Assembly: GCA_036346225.1 (NCBI GenBank)
Contig: JARFIW010000453.1
Span: forward strand, 1,178,001 to 1,242,000
Length of the DNA stretch: 64,000 bases
Origin: Platerodrilus igneus
Lineage: Eukaryota; Arthropoda; Insecta; Coleoptera; Lycidae
Direction of reading: 5' to 3'
Shown here: positions 34,831 through 46,700 of the stretch, piece after piece
How positions within the stretch are numbered: the first letter of the stretch is position 1
Layout of the letters: each line of letters starts with the position of its first letter
Made by a program: the position numbers and the translations under genes
The notes under the pieces: generated by a model
The model's database searches: none
What the model was told of the DNA's origin: nothing
What the model saw: only the letters and a program-made list of their open reading frames with translations

Positions 34831-35830
34831 AAAGTAATTGCACTTAAACATGATGATTATTATAAGCAACTACAAGTATTGGGTGGGCAATATTTTCGAA
34901 TAATGGTAATTGTGTGAAAGGATTTACTGGAAAACTATTATTTCTGCTAATGTGTAAGTGTTGGGGGATCTTGGCAGCCACAGGCTGCTTAACCCCCTTC
35001 ACTGAATCTCGGTGAAATAGGGCATAAATTACAAAACAATAGAAGGGGAACCGAGCTGTGTACATGCTGTGTGAGAATTCCAGGGAACTATGTAGACTAG
35101 TTCAGAAATTAAATAAGTGCAGGTATGTGTCCAACCAGTTTTGAGACGGAAAACCGAATGACGAAAAAATAAGCGCAGATAAATCTGATGATTATTATAA
35201 ACAACTACAGGTGTTGGTTGTGAAATATCTGCAACTAGTTTTGACTGTGCGAAAAAATATATTGGAAAAAATATTAAATCGGTAAATGTTCAAGTGCTGG
35301 GGAGCTGGCAGCCACAGGCTGCTTACCCCCCTTCACAACCACTGAATGTCGGAGAAATAGGGTATATAATTGTAAAACAGAAGGGGACCGAACTGCATCT
35401 AACAAGAAAGAACAGCATCTATAATTAAAGAAAACAAAAATAGAAAAAGAAGTTGTTGAAAGCATATGTGTGGAACACAGCACAGACAGTATGCCTATGA
35501 AATACGGGCAGTCTGAAAAGCTGACAGAAGAACGGTAGCAGCCTTTGAAATGCCGTGCTTCAGAAGTTTGAGGATAGACAGACAAAGGTAATACAAATAG
35601 GTTATAGAAACAGTAGGGGAACAAGGATAACTTTGGGGCATATTTGGGGAATAGTATGGGATATATGACAAGCAAAGAAACAAAAAAAGAGGTGGATGTA
35701 GACCTAGATCAGATAGTGATAGATGCCAACTGTGGAAATTTCAGGGAAATCTGTAGGTTAGTTCAGAATAGGAAACAATGATGGTACGCGTTTAACCCGT
35801 TTCAGGACTGAAGACCTAATGATGATGAAC
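34831..35830 (+). repeat. Tandem LINE 3'-end and tail units
   Basis: After the LINE stop, a tail unit (34,862-35,058) is followed by a fragment of the LINE 3' end (35,070-35,165: ttccagggaactatgtag, gtgtccaaccagtttt). A second copy of the tail unit lies at 35,198-35,398, 336 bases downstream, and then a longer LINE 3'-end fragment (about 35,450-35,825) ending in ggactgaagacctaatgatg. Both tail units carry the hairpin GCAGCCACAGGCTGC (34,974-34,988 and 35,308-35,322) followed by TTAMCCCCCTTCAC. The region is a head-to-tail series of LINE termini. Confidence 0.75.
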
Positions 35831-38800
35831 CCTTTTACTACTCTACAAATGCATTTTCAGTCTACTATAATGATTGACCTCTATTCGACAGAATTACATA
35901 TCAGCAGGCCTACAATATATCAGAACTTGTAACCTCTTAAATATGGGTCCTTAGCTTCGTGTAATTTTTCCTCTATTAGCTTAATAATCAAAATGGCTCA
36001 TTGATGAAGGCATTCGCTGCTACCAACATATTTTCAACGATTGTGGAACTGACTTTGTAGATACTAGTTGCCAACTTCTGACTTTCAGTCCCACTTTGGG
36101 AAGGTTAAGTCCACAAAGGTCCATCTGTTTTAGGTAATCAAATATCAAAAGATTACCTTTGAACTACTCCAAAAGACTCTGATTGAAGTTGAGGTTTTAT
36201 TTGAACTCCAGACCATTATGTAGTTTGAGTTCTGATAAATATCTTTTCTTGAACTTTAAGGCCTTTATTTTATCATTAATTTAATTTTGAACAAATATTA
36301 GTTTATAGAGCTCACTCAAGGAATAGTTTTGTTTTAATGCAAAAACAAATATACCCTTAAACCATTTTCTGATGAGAAGTATGTGTTGTCCACATTAATT
36401 ATAAACATTTTGAAGTGATTAAGTTTGTTTAATTTAGTATGTCCAGAATTGTTTGAGTAAATCCTCTGCATTGGAGTGTTAGGCGTTCAAACTTTTTACA
36501 GACGTGCTCAATGTCTGACTGTATTTTAAAAGTGTGGAAGTTTATTGCTGTACGTTACTGTAGTTTCGACCCATTGAGTTTTGATATTCATATCTATTTA
36601 TTCTCATATGCACAATATGCAAACTTTTCGTCATTTATGGAAAACACCTGGAAAAATGCCTCAATAACTGAACTGTTTTCAAGATGATGATGCTGCACCA
36701 AACAAGACATTCAATACTAATCTTATTTCCTTTGCAAAAAGTGTAGTAATTAATCCAATTAGTTTCCGTCATAATGCAGTTCACTCCCTAAGGACCAATA
36801 AAAGGTAAATATGAATGTACTCTACAGAATCAAGTGCAGTATAAACTTGAAATAAACCAACATTAGTAATTTTCGTTCAAACAATTTTACAAAATGCCAT
36901 TTAAAACCGATTAACTACAGGATAAATATTGAATAAATGATTATACCCAAATATCAAACAGTAACGTACAACATGTAGAAATTAAAAATGACAAATTGCA
37001 TTCACTTTATTTTGTGTTTGAAATTTTATGTGATCATACGGCAAAATATGTGTCTTAAATTCAACTTGAGTGATTTAAGTTGTTTAAAATACAAAATCAT
37101 TTCAGATGTAACAACCATAATCATAAAAATTTGTCTTACATTTTTAAAGAAAAAGCAATATCTAAAAATTCAATTACATCATTTATGATAACTGATACCA
37201 AAGTTCTCAGTAATTTTGAATTCTGCTTAAATTACAACATTAAACGGTTACCATTAATGATGCATTGATTAGATTAAGAATGAACTTACTCATCAATTAA
37301 TTCCAAAATGGTTTGTCTTCACAACAAAATTGAAACTACTACTCCATTCACGATCTTCCATCCAGAAAAAAATGCCCACATATTCAAGCTCACTTAGTAT
37401 TTCTATTAATGGTTCTTCACAACTGTTAATAAACCAGTCATTCATTAACATTCGCTTGTATGTAAATTATTAATTGCTCTATTAACACTACTAGAAAAGA
37501 AATAAACAGCTCAATCTCACCTAAAAGCATCTTTATTCTAAATAATTTAAATCATACATGAAATCTAATTAATAATACAATGAGAACATTATTTTCATAC
37601 CGTAAAATAAACATTCTAAAATTACACACAATACTAAATACTAATCATATATACTTATTGGCTTCTTTCAAAACTATGCATTTATTCCGAACTTGCATCA
37701 TATTTCTCTGCTGTGCGTGTAAAATAGGTGAAATTAATACTGAATGAAAATTGGTTTATGTCAACAACTAACATAATTTATCATTCTATGAGTATGGGTA
37801 AAAGGAGTTAAGTCATCTGAAGCGTTGTTGATTGCCAAACTATGTATGCTAGGTGAGCGAGGTCAGTGCAGTGAGACAGCTAGTTAATGTGTAAAGTGAG
37901 ATGAATCGATTTAACACGTTATTCCGGCAGAACGGATCTTCTGATAAATATGTTAGCAATATTTTTACATTCAACCTCAAAAATATAATGTTCACATTTA
38001 TCGATTAATGTAGTGCAAAATGTGTCCGAGGAGTCAAAAAACTAAATATGTTCAGAAAAACCCTGACTGGGACCCCAATGAATGTATAAATACGGATAAA
38101 CTAAAAATTAAAATTTATCACTAGACAAGCATGTTATTTTATCTTTGGACCGATGTTTTGCTGTTAGTAAAATCTACACCATGTTTCTCATCTTGCAGTT
38201 CTCTCTTCGATTTCAGTCACACCTGTGAAACAGTAGCTTATCCGATGTTGACAATAAGTTATATGATTTGTAGGATCCGGATGACAATCTTAAGAACCCA
38301 AATTTTAAACCTACATCACCCAGAGACGAAGCAAATTATTCGCATGTACTATGGTACTAGTAAAGAAGAAAATAAACATAATATTGATGAAAATACTTAT
38401 AACTGAAATAGTTAAACCTGTTGAAACCTTGAAAATAACGAAAATACTAAAAAAAGCGGAATAAAAGAATAGAAGATACGAAACCACTTATGAAAAATTT
38501 ACACAAGCGCTAACTTTAAAACTATTAACAGTAAGACTTGATTTATTGAGAAACTCTAGACAGGACCAAATATATTCACCGGCTCTTGGGAAATGTCGTT
38601 ACAACAAGCGAGTACAATTTATAGGCAGTCTCGTGAACTCCGTTATGTGTAGAAATGGCACTATGTTAGTATTCTAATTTACCCTGAAAGGGTAAGGAAC
38701 ACCGAAATAGTGTTGCAGCTCCACTGACTAGCTGCAGTCGTACGGGGTGCTTCGTGACAGAAAAGGAATGTTATAATGAGGACTGTCAAATTACAACCAA

Positions 38801-38985
38801 CCATGTTAAAATCTGCCCTTGCCTTGAAAGGTTTTTAAAATTTTTGTTTGTCATAACTGAAAGGCAACAAACCACCATCTGTTACATGCCAAAATTGGCA
38901 ATGCACCATTTTTAGATTTAGTTATAATTTATAAATTAATTGCCGCGTATTTTTAAACAAAAAATGTTAACTTCCGTCGTCGCCG
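35831..38985. other. Unassigned AT-rich DNA
   Basis: No gene recognised. The open frame at 38,131-38,406 (+) and a further frame to about 38,640 look mildly protein-like (polar, few low-complexity runs), but I cannot assign a family. Frames at 36,988-37,268 (+) are low-complexity. No repeat boundaries were found. Confidence 0.35.
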
Positions 38986-39300
38986 ACAGTCGCGTCTGCA
39001 CAGAGTGAATGCAGAGGTGCGTGAGTGACGAAAGGAGGGATTAAGCCACGAGACCTCGAGGAAGCAACAACTATCTTGGTGTTGTGTGTGTTTTTCTTTT
39101 TAGGTATGTAGGTTCCTTGTACCTTTACCTTTTATTGTACCTGGTACCTTAATTTCTTTCATTCCCCTACGAGTGCAATAGAAGGAAGGACGGATGGAAA
39201 TTTGAATTCAACATGGAGTAACGCAATCCAACCTGCAAATCACCGCTGGACTCTGAGATGAAGTTCCGAGATGCCACCACGTGAGTAATTCGATTTTATT
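38985..39300 (+). other. GC-rich patch with splice-donor-like end
   Basis: A GC-richer stretch (tcgtcgccgacagtcgcgtc and following) in AT-rich DNA contains a splice-acceptor-like ttttctttttag at about 39,092-39,104. It ends near 39,285 with ACCAC/GTGAGTAAT, a good donor. It could be a non-coding exon of a host gene on the plus strand, or an old LTR leader. No protein is evident. Confidence 0.35.
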
Positions 39301-40522
39301 TAAATTGTGCTTGCAAATTTGACTTAAAAAGCGGTTGCATCACTCTTAAAGCGTGGCCGGTGTATGTTATAAAATGGCGGGAATTATACCGCGTGTAACT
39401 ATAACAATGTCTCAAATATAACACGTCTTCAGCAAACATTCCTCTCAATATTGCTCTCTACCCGAGAGGTGGTTATCCACAGTGTCCCCTTTGCTTAAGG
39501 TTTTCATTTCTTGCTAATCCATACTTTACCCCTTGTTAACCGTACTTAAAAGAAAACAATTCATTAAATTTAGTTCAGTTAAAGAAATTTAAGATGGAAG
39601 TCCTCCAATACTGGCTATTACTGTTACTTCACTTGGGTGGCTGAATATACTTTCACAATTTTGTTCTTTTTTTGAAAAATAAGACTCCACACGTTTTTTC
39701 TTCTATGGTCTACCTTTTACCTCTGATCGTTAGGTCACACTATCTCATTTACCCAAATAAATAAAAAAATATCTATTTGGGCGAACCCTCGATGTCATCA
39801 CCCTTCTATTTAACTATCTTAAGCCCGGAGGTATTAAGTTCCTGTCGATACAACTGTAAATTCCATTATACTCATGCCTGAAATCTTCCTTGCCTTAACT
39901 GCAAGTGAAGTTCAAAGGTCGTGCCACCCTCTACCACCATGTAACCTAACTATTTACGTCTTAAGCTTTTGTATTTTCCGTTCTCTTTTTTGTTCCTTCT
40001 GGGCTAACTTTTATAAATTCTCCTCCCTCTCAATGGCTAATTTTGAACACGATATTTCTCTGTGTTGTTGCGTTTTGCAGTTGGACTTCTGCATGCTAGG
40101 TACTTTCACGCACCGTTAATGTAATTGTCACTGACGTGTCGTGACATGTTATTCTATTTAATTTATGTATTTATCTATTTGTTTACACTATTTTACAGGT
40201 TTGACAACCGACGCTCCGAAGTTTAGAGATTCACAAGCGTAGAACTTCTTTATAAATGTACCCTTTACTCCAAGTTTAAATCTTCGAATGGATTTTTTTC
40301 ATGCATAACTATGTATATTATAATACTTTATCCGAAGTTGTCCAAGTGTGTTTTTTCAGTGTAACGTTTTTAAAAGTACGTTTAATAAAATTGGCAGAAC
40401 GAAATCTAAAGATGATTCTAATTTTTTAAATATTTTGTTGAAGATAACTCAAATGCCTTTTTTATTTTATTTTTGAGTTCCTTAGATGTAATTTTAGTTT
40501 AGCTATTGAGCGTTTTTGTGTT
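39301..40522. other. Unassigned DNA
   Basis: No gene recognised. The open frame at 39,874-40,119 (+) is Cys/Phe/Leu-rich without a known motif. Confidence 0.35.
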
Positions 40523-40990
40523 TTATTGATTTCGTAATTTTTTTTTCTTTTTCACACCATCAATAGCAGATAACAGCGAATCATATCTCTTTTTAGGAGG
40601 AGTTACAAATGTAGAATCTTGTTTTCGTTTCTGACATATTGGGCTTGAACAATCCCCATCAGTAGTTGATATATTATTGTAGTTTGTGGACAATGGAACA
40701 AAATTACTAGTAGTTGTATTATACAATGATAGAATAGATATTAAAATGTTACTACTAGTGCTCAGACTAGATGTATGTTTATTTGGTAATGCAACATTTA
40801 ATAGCCAAGTTACTATTGTGCTGCAAAAGCTTCCTTCCACAAAATGGTCTTCACACAAATATGCCCTACTTTTAACCCCAGGCAAATCCATTATTTCAAA
40901 CCATCTTTGTCTGTGCTCTGAATCTTTATCAGAAAATCGAAAAAATTTGTTGGTTCTGTAGTTCTATTCAGTTATGTTAGTATAAATGGG
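40523..40990 (-). pseudogene. THAP zinc-finger fragment
   Basis: On the minus strand the reading runs NKFFRFSDKDSEHRQRWFEI (upstream of the first ATG), then MDLPGVKSRAYLCEDHFVEG, SFC, and WLLNVALPNK. This fits the second half of a THAP domain: F.FP......R..W, then C..HF, then a basic L.P.A.P block (the AVPTIF position). A Ser-rich linker and a basic C-terminus (KRKQDSTFVTPPKKRYDS) follow. The first CxxC half of the finger should lie in an upstream exon and is not visible. THAP domains bind DNA and occur in P-element-type transposases and host factors; which applies here cannot be told. Confidence 0.65.
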
Positions 40991-41079
40991 CAATTAAACC
41001 AACTCCAATATATACAATAGTAGTAAAGTAGCATAACCTTAAAGAAAATATTTGTTAAAAGTTATACTGCAATTTTTTA

Positions 41080-42200
41080 AAGTTCACCAATGAGTTGTGA
41101 AAGGTGTCATAATATTTACAAAGTCTGCGATGCACTTAGACCACGCTGAAATCTGCATAGTATATTATTGTTATAATCCACAGCTTGATATACTGAGTCC
41201 TCCCTGAACGCAAGATATTTAAGAAAGTGACGCTGCACCCTCTGTATCATGTTTATGTAGATGACAGACTAAAGATTCCAGACTATACCACAATATTCCA
41301 GTTTCGCCCTAACCTTTTATTTTGGTAATATTAATAGTTAAGTTTTTACCCATCCTGATAACACAACCAAGCGATTCATGCACAGCCTTTATAATATTGA
41401 GGACGTGCAAATTAAAAGCTAACTTAGCATCAAAAAGTACACCAAGGGAATTCAATTAAATTATGTTTCCTAGAATAATTTATAACAAAACATTTCTCGG
41501 GGTTAAGAGGTAGATCATTTGTGGTACATCAGAAATTAGTCTATTCAGATTCTGCTGTAGTTTCAAACAGTATTCAGTTTGGCCTACAGTGCTGAACAGT
41601 TTCATGTGGTCTACATAAATTAAACACAATCAAGATGAACTACTGCATCATTAATGAAAATTATAAAGAAGTAAGGTCGAAGGATCCTTAGTAAACCATG
41701 GTAAATAAGATTTTGTACAAGCTTTGGTTTTAGGGACATGTCTGTCGATCAAAAACCCAAAGAGTAAAGCATAAAAGCATGATGTAGCAATTCCTATGTA
41801 TGTAAGTACAGAGAGATCCTGCCCAGCATTGACATTTTTGAAGTTTTAGTGGGCTTTTTTACTGACTACTTTTACATGTTTTTTTTTACAAGAATTTTAT
41901 GCACTTCAATATATAGTGGTGAAAGTTAAGAAATGTTGCAAGTGAGATTGGAGAAAACTAGGACAAGTAGTCTGTGATTTAGATTATATCTGAAATTGAA
42001 TAAGATCATAGAACGATACAAAATTGTCAAGGGATGAATGAATTCAGTGCAAATTCAGGTAAGTTAAAGTTACCTACGATAATAAGATCTTTATTGTAGA
42101 GAGAACGGAGATTTATTAATTCATCGAAAGAAAAGTTTGTAAGCATCCTTCACTTGATTCAGTGGGATGTACAATTATCCTGTTCAGTACATTTTACACC
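41080..42200 (-). pseudogene. Jockey-like LINE fossil, internally deleted
   Basis: Minus strand: near 42,060-42,110 DLIIVGNFNLPEFALNS gives the endonuclease GDFN motif with Asp changed to Asn. After a large deletion the RT follows at about 41,800-41,560 (YFFIIFINDAVVHLDCV, then VDHMKLFSTVG where YADDLK is expected, QTEYCLKLQQNLNRLIS). The thumb region at 41,450-41,330 reads NSLGVLFDAKLAFNLH and HESLGCVIRMGKN. The part at 41,230-41,150 is close to QRVQRHFLKYLAF and DYNNNILC. These are the standard Jockey-clade C-terminal landmarks. Both catalytic Asp of YADD are affected, and frames change often. Confidence 0.7.
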
Positions 42201-43115
42201 ATAATTTAGTAATCGACAAAATTTACTAAAACTTTCTTTTATAAACATATTACTTAGTAGGAACTCTAAGTAAAAATTATTTTAGTACTACTCGAATGAA
42301 TATGAAAATATCATCACAAACTTTTATTTATATCCAATCAAAATGTGTTAAGTGTTCACTTATAGATATTGAAATTGCCTAGTCAAACGTATAGTAGTTC
42401 TGAATTGTAACCAACAAAAAAAAAGATAGGAATCTATTTAAATTTACAAAACCAATGACACCTGTGAAGGTGCAGCAGTAAAACGAAATCCAATAGTCCC
42501 AAGATTTTTACGATTTTGTCACTTTCACTAACCATTCCACAAATTGTTCTTCCTTATTAAAGGAAACAATATTTATAATTTTACACTTAGATAACTCGCA
42601 CAACAAAACTTATTATATTATTTTACCCAGCGAAAACCATGACCAACAATGGCAACTGGTTCTAGTATTCTCAACTACATAAATATAAGTCGACATCTAC
42701 ATACGAGATAAGAAGTATATACAACTAACCTCTTGAAATTATGAAGTCGCATAGGATGAACTTCCCAAATTCCTGCACTGAAATTATAGAAACGTTCATA
42801 AACTCAATTGAAGAAAGCTAAAGCTGTTTCATAACAGAAACCCCACATTGTTAATGCCATAACAAAATGAGATAATTTGAAGTATCTAACGTAAATTGAG
42901 TAATTAAATAGCAACTGTTTAAACTGAAAAGGCAGTTAAAATCGTTAATAAATATCAAAATGCCTGTAAATAGAGTAAGGAACGTGAAAGTTGATTAAAT
43001 AAGAACAGAAATATTCAAATGCAGGAACGTAACCAAGATATCGTCAAGCCACGGTTGTATACTATTTGTCGTTTATATTATACTTAATGTAACTATAGTT
43101 TAATAAATTTCCGAC
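42201..43115. other. Unassigned AT-rich DNA
   Basis: No gene or repeat recognised between the antisense LINE and the TBPH 3' region. Confidence 0.4.
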
Positions 43116-43639
43116 TTTTATTTGCAATTTTTTTACTCACTCTGCCTTGCAGTGTTATCGCTGTTAAATGGAATTAAAATAAATATCCAAAAGGCAATAA
43201 CTCATATCCAACTGTTTTTCGTATATATTTCCTCAAAATCACTTACTTTTACAATATATCCAACATAATATTACTGATACCTTATTTCTATGCTCGTTCA
43301 AATCTACCTACTTAAATCAAAGCGACTTAAAATCCTTTTATCTCAACTTACCTTTATTTGACTTTCACGTTTTACACGTGCAGCAGAGATTATAGTACAC
43401 ATAATTTCTATAGCAGTCCACTAAAATATTAAAAACCTTAAGAATACACATACGCATAGCACTTAACAGTAAGAAGCAAAGATTTCATGGTTGAACACCA
43501 AACATACAAAAATATGAATAGAACTGTTTTATAAAAAATGCCACATTCAAAATGCAAGTTTTATATTTGAAGTTGACAAATTAAAAAAAAAATAGATTAC
43601 TCAAGCAATTATAAGAACTACACTCTTAATTAGAAAAGT

Positions 43640-43788
43640 TTAGTCATACTTTAAAAAACCTTTATCCAGCTGTTGTTGTTGCTGAGGTGATGTCCGAGAC
43701 CACTGACCATCTCCTTGCCCTTGATTCGTCCAATTCATAAATCCCTGGTTGCTGCCATCTCTCTGATTGCTGCCGTTTGTAATACTGC
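43640..43788 (-). CDS. TBPH: TBPH (TDP-43) last coding exon
   Basis: Encodes the C-terminal 48 residues. It starts after a clear acceptor (ATTTTCCCGTAG) with a split Gly codon (G/GC), then SITNGSNQRDGSNQGFMNWT, NQGQGDGQWSRTSPQQQQQL, DKGFLKYD and TAA. The Gly/Asn/Gln/Ser-rich composition is that of the TDP-43 low-complexity domain, which drives phase separation and regulates splicing in the nucleus. It joins the exon at 48,923-49,126 in phase 1 across a 5,134-bp intron. In the minus direction AATAAA sites occur at 43,353-43,358 and 43,117-43,122, so a 3' UTR of about 280-530 bases is plausible. TDP-43 controls its own mRNA through the 3' UTR in other animals; that is known of the family and not visible here. 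Confidence 0.8.
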
Positions 43789-46700
43789 CTACGGGAAAAT
43801 TTTTGTATACTTATAAAATAACTCAACCATTTTTATTATTATAAGCAAAAAGTTTATTGTGAAAACAATTGCATTGTCGTTATTTTAAAATTCTCTTGTT
43901 TTTGAAACTGGCAACGGATAATAGAAGCAAATAAGTTCAACCATGGAATATCTAGAAAATGCAAAACTCAAATTTTGGGAAATGTTTTACTTTGAATGAC
44001 AATTACAATCAACTTGTAATTTTTTTAATTGAAATAGAAAAAGGACAATGTTCAATACCCTTTCTTACACTTCTTGTTTGAGCAACAGGTACTCACTCCA
44101 TTCCTTACTTTTTGATGATCTACTAAATCACGCAGACTTAAAAGCATCATCAAAAAAAGGGGGTTGTTTTCATAATGGGATCACAAAAGTATTATTAACT
44201 TTATCATTGGTCGTGAGTGTTAAGTATAATTACAATAGTGTTCAATATCGCCATACAGTTAGCAGGTTACAGTCCAGTATCAAAGATTAAATTAAAGTAA
44301 GTGATTATTTTTATGCATTTCACCTTTTGCTAATATCGTCCAATCCTTCATCCATTTTTAAGTTTTTAAAGACTAATGAGTGCAACATCCAAAGATAATC
44401 TGTTGCTTTCAGTTTGTATTATATTACATTCACTTACAGTGTTATGATATTGTTTAGAAAACATACACTGTTTGTCATTGTTCATCATTTAGAATTTTGT
44501 GAATAAGAACGACCCTTTCGGTAAGGCTAAATTTTACAGACTTGCTGGGTCGGCCTTTGTTAGTACTATTATTTCTACACACAATCATTTCATAATGTCA
44601 ATTACCACTGAACACATAGAGGACAACACTTCATTAAACGAATTAAAACCATTAAAAGTTACTGTGTTAGAACAAGTGACAATTCTTCTGAAGCTGAAAG
44701 TGCTGCAAAATTAACTTTGCATATTATATCGGGTTCTGTTAAGCTGATTTAGGATGCATGCTAGGTGATGAACATATTGAGGAAATTTCTCATATTCACA
44801 TTAATTTCCTTCAAAAGGACACAGTTTATTCAATTTAAATGGCAACTTCAGATTAAATTGTCACTGATACTGGTTGTGGTATACACGGATAACGTCAAGC
44901 AATGCATGTGTATTGGCTGTCTTAAAGAAAATTGGTTGGTAGGCTTGAATATTTTGATTTCTCTTCTTTTTGCACTTGATCAATACCAAACAGGAAAGTT
45001 TCGCAGTTGAAAAATAAATTTTTTCTGTGGCAGGAAAAGCTTTGACATGTAATGTTTCTTGACAGGTAACAAAATGTCACTTTTTATGAATTTACTTTTT
45101 TCCCTGGGAAAAAAATTAGTACTTTTTTCCTGGGTATGTGCAAATAAGTAAGAACAGAAAGATATTTAATTTAAAGCCGGGTCCACACTTGTAACATTCC
45201 GATGTAACATAACATCGTATCATAACTTCGTCGCATTCAAAACAACCGATATAAACAACTTAAGTAAGCAATTTTTGAAACCACTCGCAGAATTAAATTG
45301 AGATATTTGATTACTTTAAAGATTTCCTTAGCAACGCAAGTCTAACTGTCCCTATAAGTACAACAAACCTACTTGTTTGAAACTTCAAATTTGACATCGA
45401 TTGATTTTTTTACTTTAATATATTGTGATATTTTTTTCAATATTAAATCATCGATTTGCCTGTCACAAAAAAATAGTGTATTATACACTGGTAAAGTGTA
45501 AGATTTTAAAACTCGGTGTTTTGTCTCCCTCCGCTTCGTGTCGGAAAACAAACACACCTCGAGCTAAAATCTAATACTTTTTCCCTTGTATAATAAATAA
45601 CTATTTCACATAGTTTAGAAAATGAATCTCAACAACTGAATAAATATTTTATCAGTTGACCGTAACCTAAAGTGCAACTTCTTATACTCGATTAGTACAA
45701 AAAGTGGTACTTTTTTGACAACATATTCTTCACGCCCTAAAATTCTAGTTCACGGCTGCAAACACTTCATGGTCACAAATACTTCACGTAATGCAATGTC
45801 AATGTCAGACATAACCACAACAAGCACTGCCAAAAGTGCAGAAATAACTGCATTTTGAAAGCTTATACATAGATTGATAATCTAGTTTTCTGCAAAAAAC
45901 AAAATTAACAAATTGTATTTATTCCAGTCAAAAATTAGCAGAATTGTCAGTATGTTCAATTGTTATAATTGAAAGCAACATTTTGTGAAGATCACCTTAA
46001 TGGAATTGAAGAGCAATTCAAGTTGTACATCTCCCGATGTACACGAAAGGCTAAGAGCAGCGTCATTCGACCCGTTACCCACCAAGTCACAGCATATATA
46101 CGAGAAACAATGACGCATTTGAGCAGTGGTGCTGTACAAAGAAAATGAACAATTATACTGAGAATGTTTTGCTCGGATACAGCCTTTCAAATTCCAAACA
46201 ATTAAATCACCACCCCTTTGGACTACCCATTCAGTGTTGAAAGCATTCGTAGCAGTTAAAAATAACTTCACATGCCAAAATTTCTAAATTTGAAAGCATA
46301 ACTTAAGAAGAAAAATGTAGGATACAAGCCAAAGGAATCGAAAGTGCTAAGCCGGGAAGAAGTTACAAAGTTTTTAACAGAGGCACCAAACCAAATTTAC
46401 CTGGAAATTTATAGTTTTATGTAATTAAAATTTTGGACACGTATGTTTAATTGTTAGAAAGTGGTGCTTGTTGCAGAAGTATGTAGACACAAATTAAATG
46501 ACATTACTGATAAAGAAAACATGTTTGTTACTACGATTTCTGATTCAAAAAATGGAAAGAAGTCCACTTTTTTATTACCGATCAAATTAGGGAAGGCATA
46601 AAAATATTGAAGTTATTTAATAAATAACGTGCTTTGCATCTCCCGCATTTGATCACAACACTCTTTTGTTCACTGCAGGAACGGAAGGTGTAACACTCAA

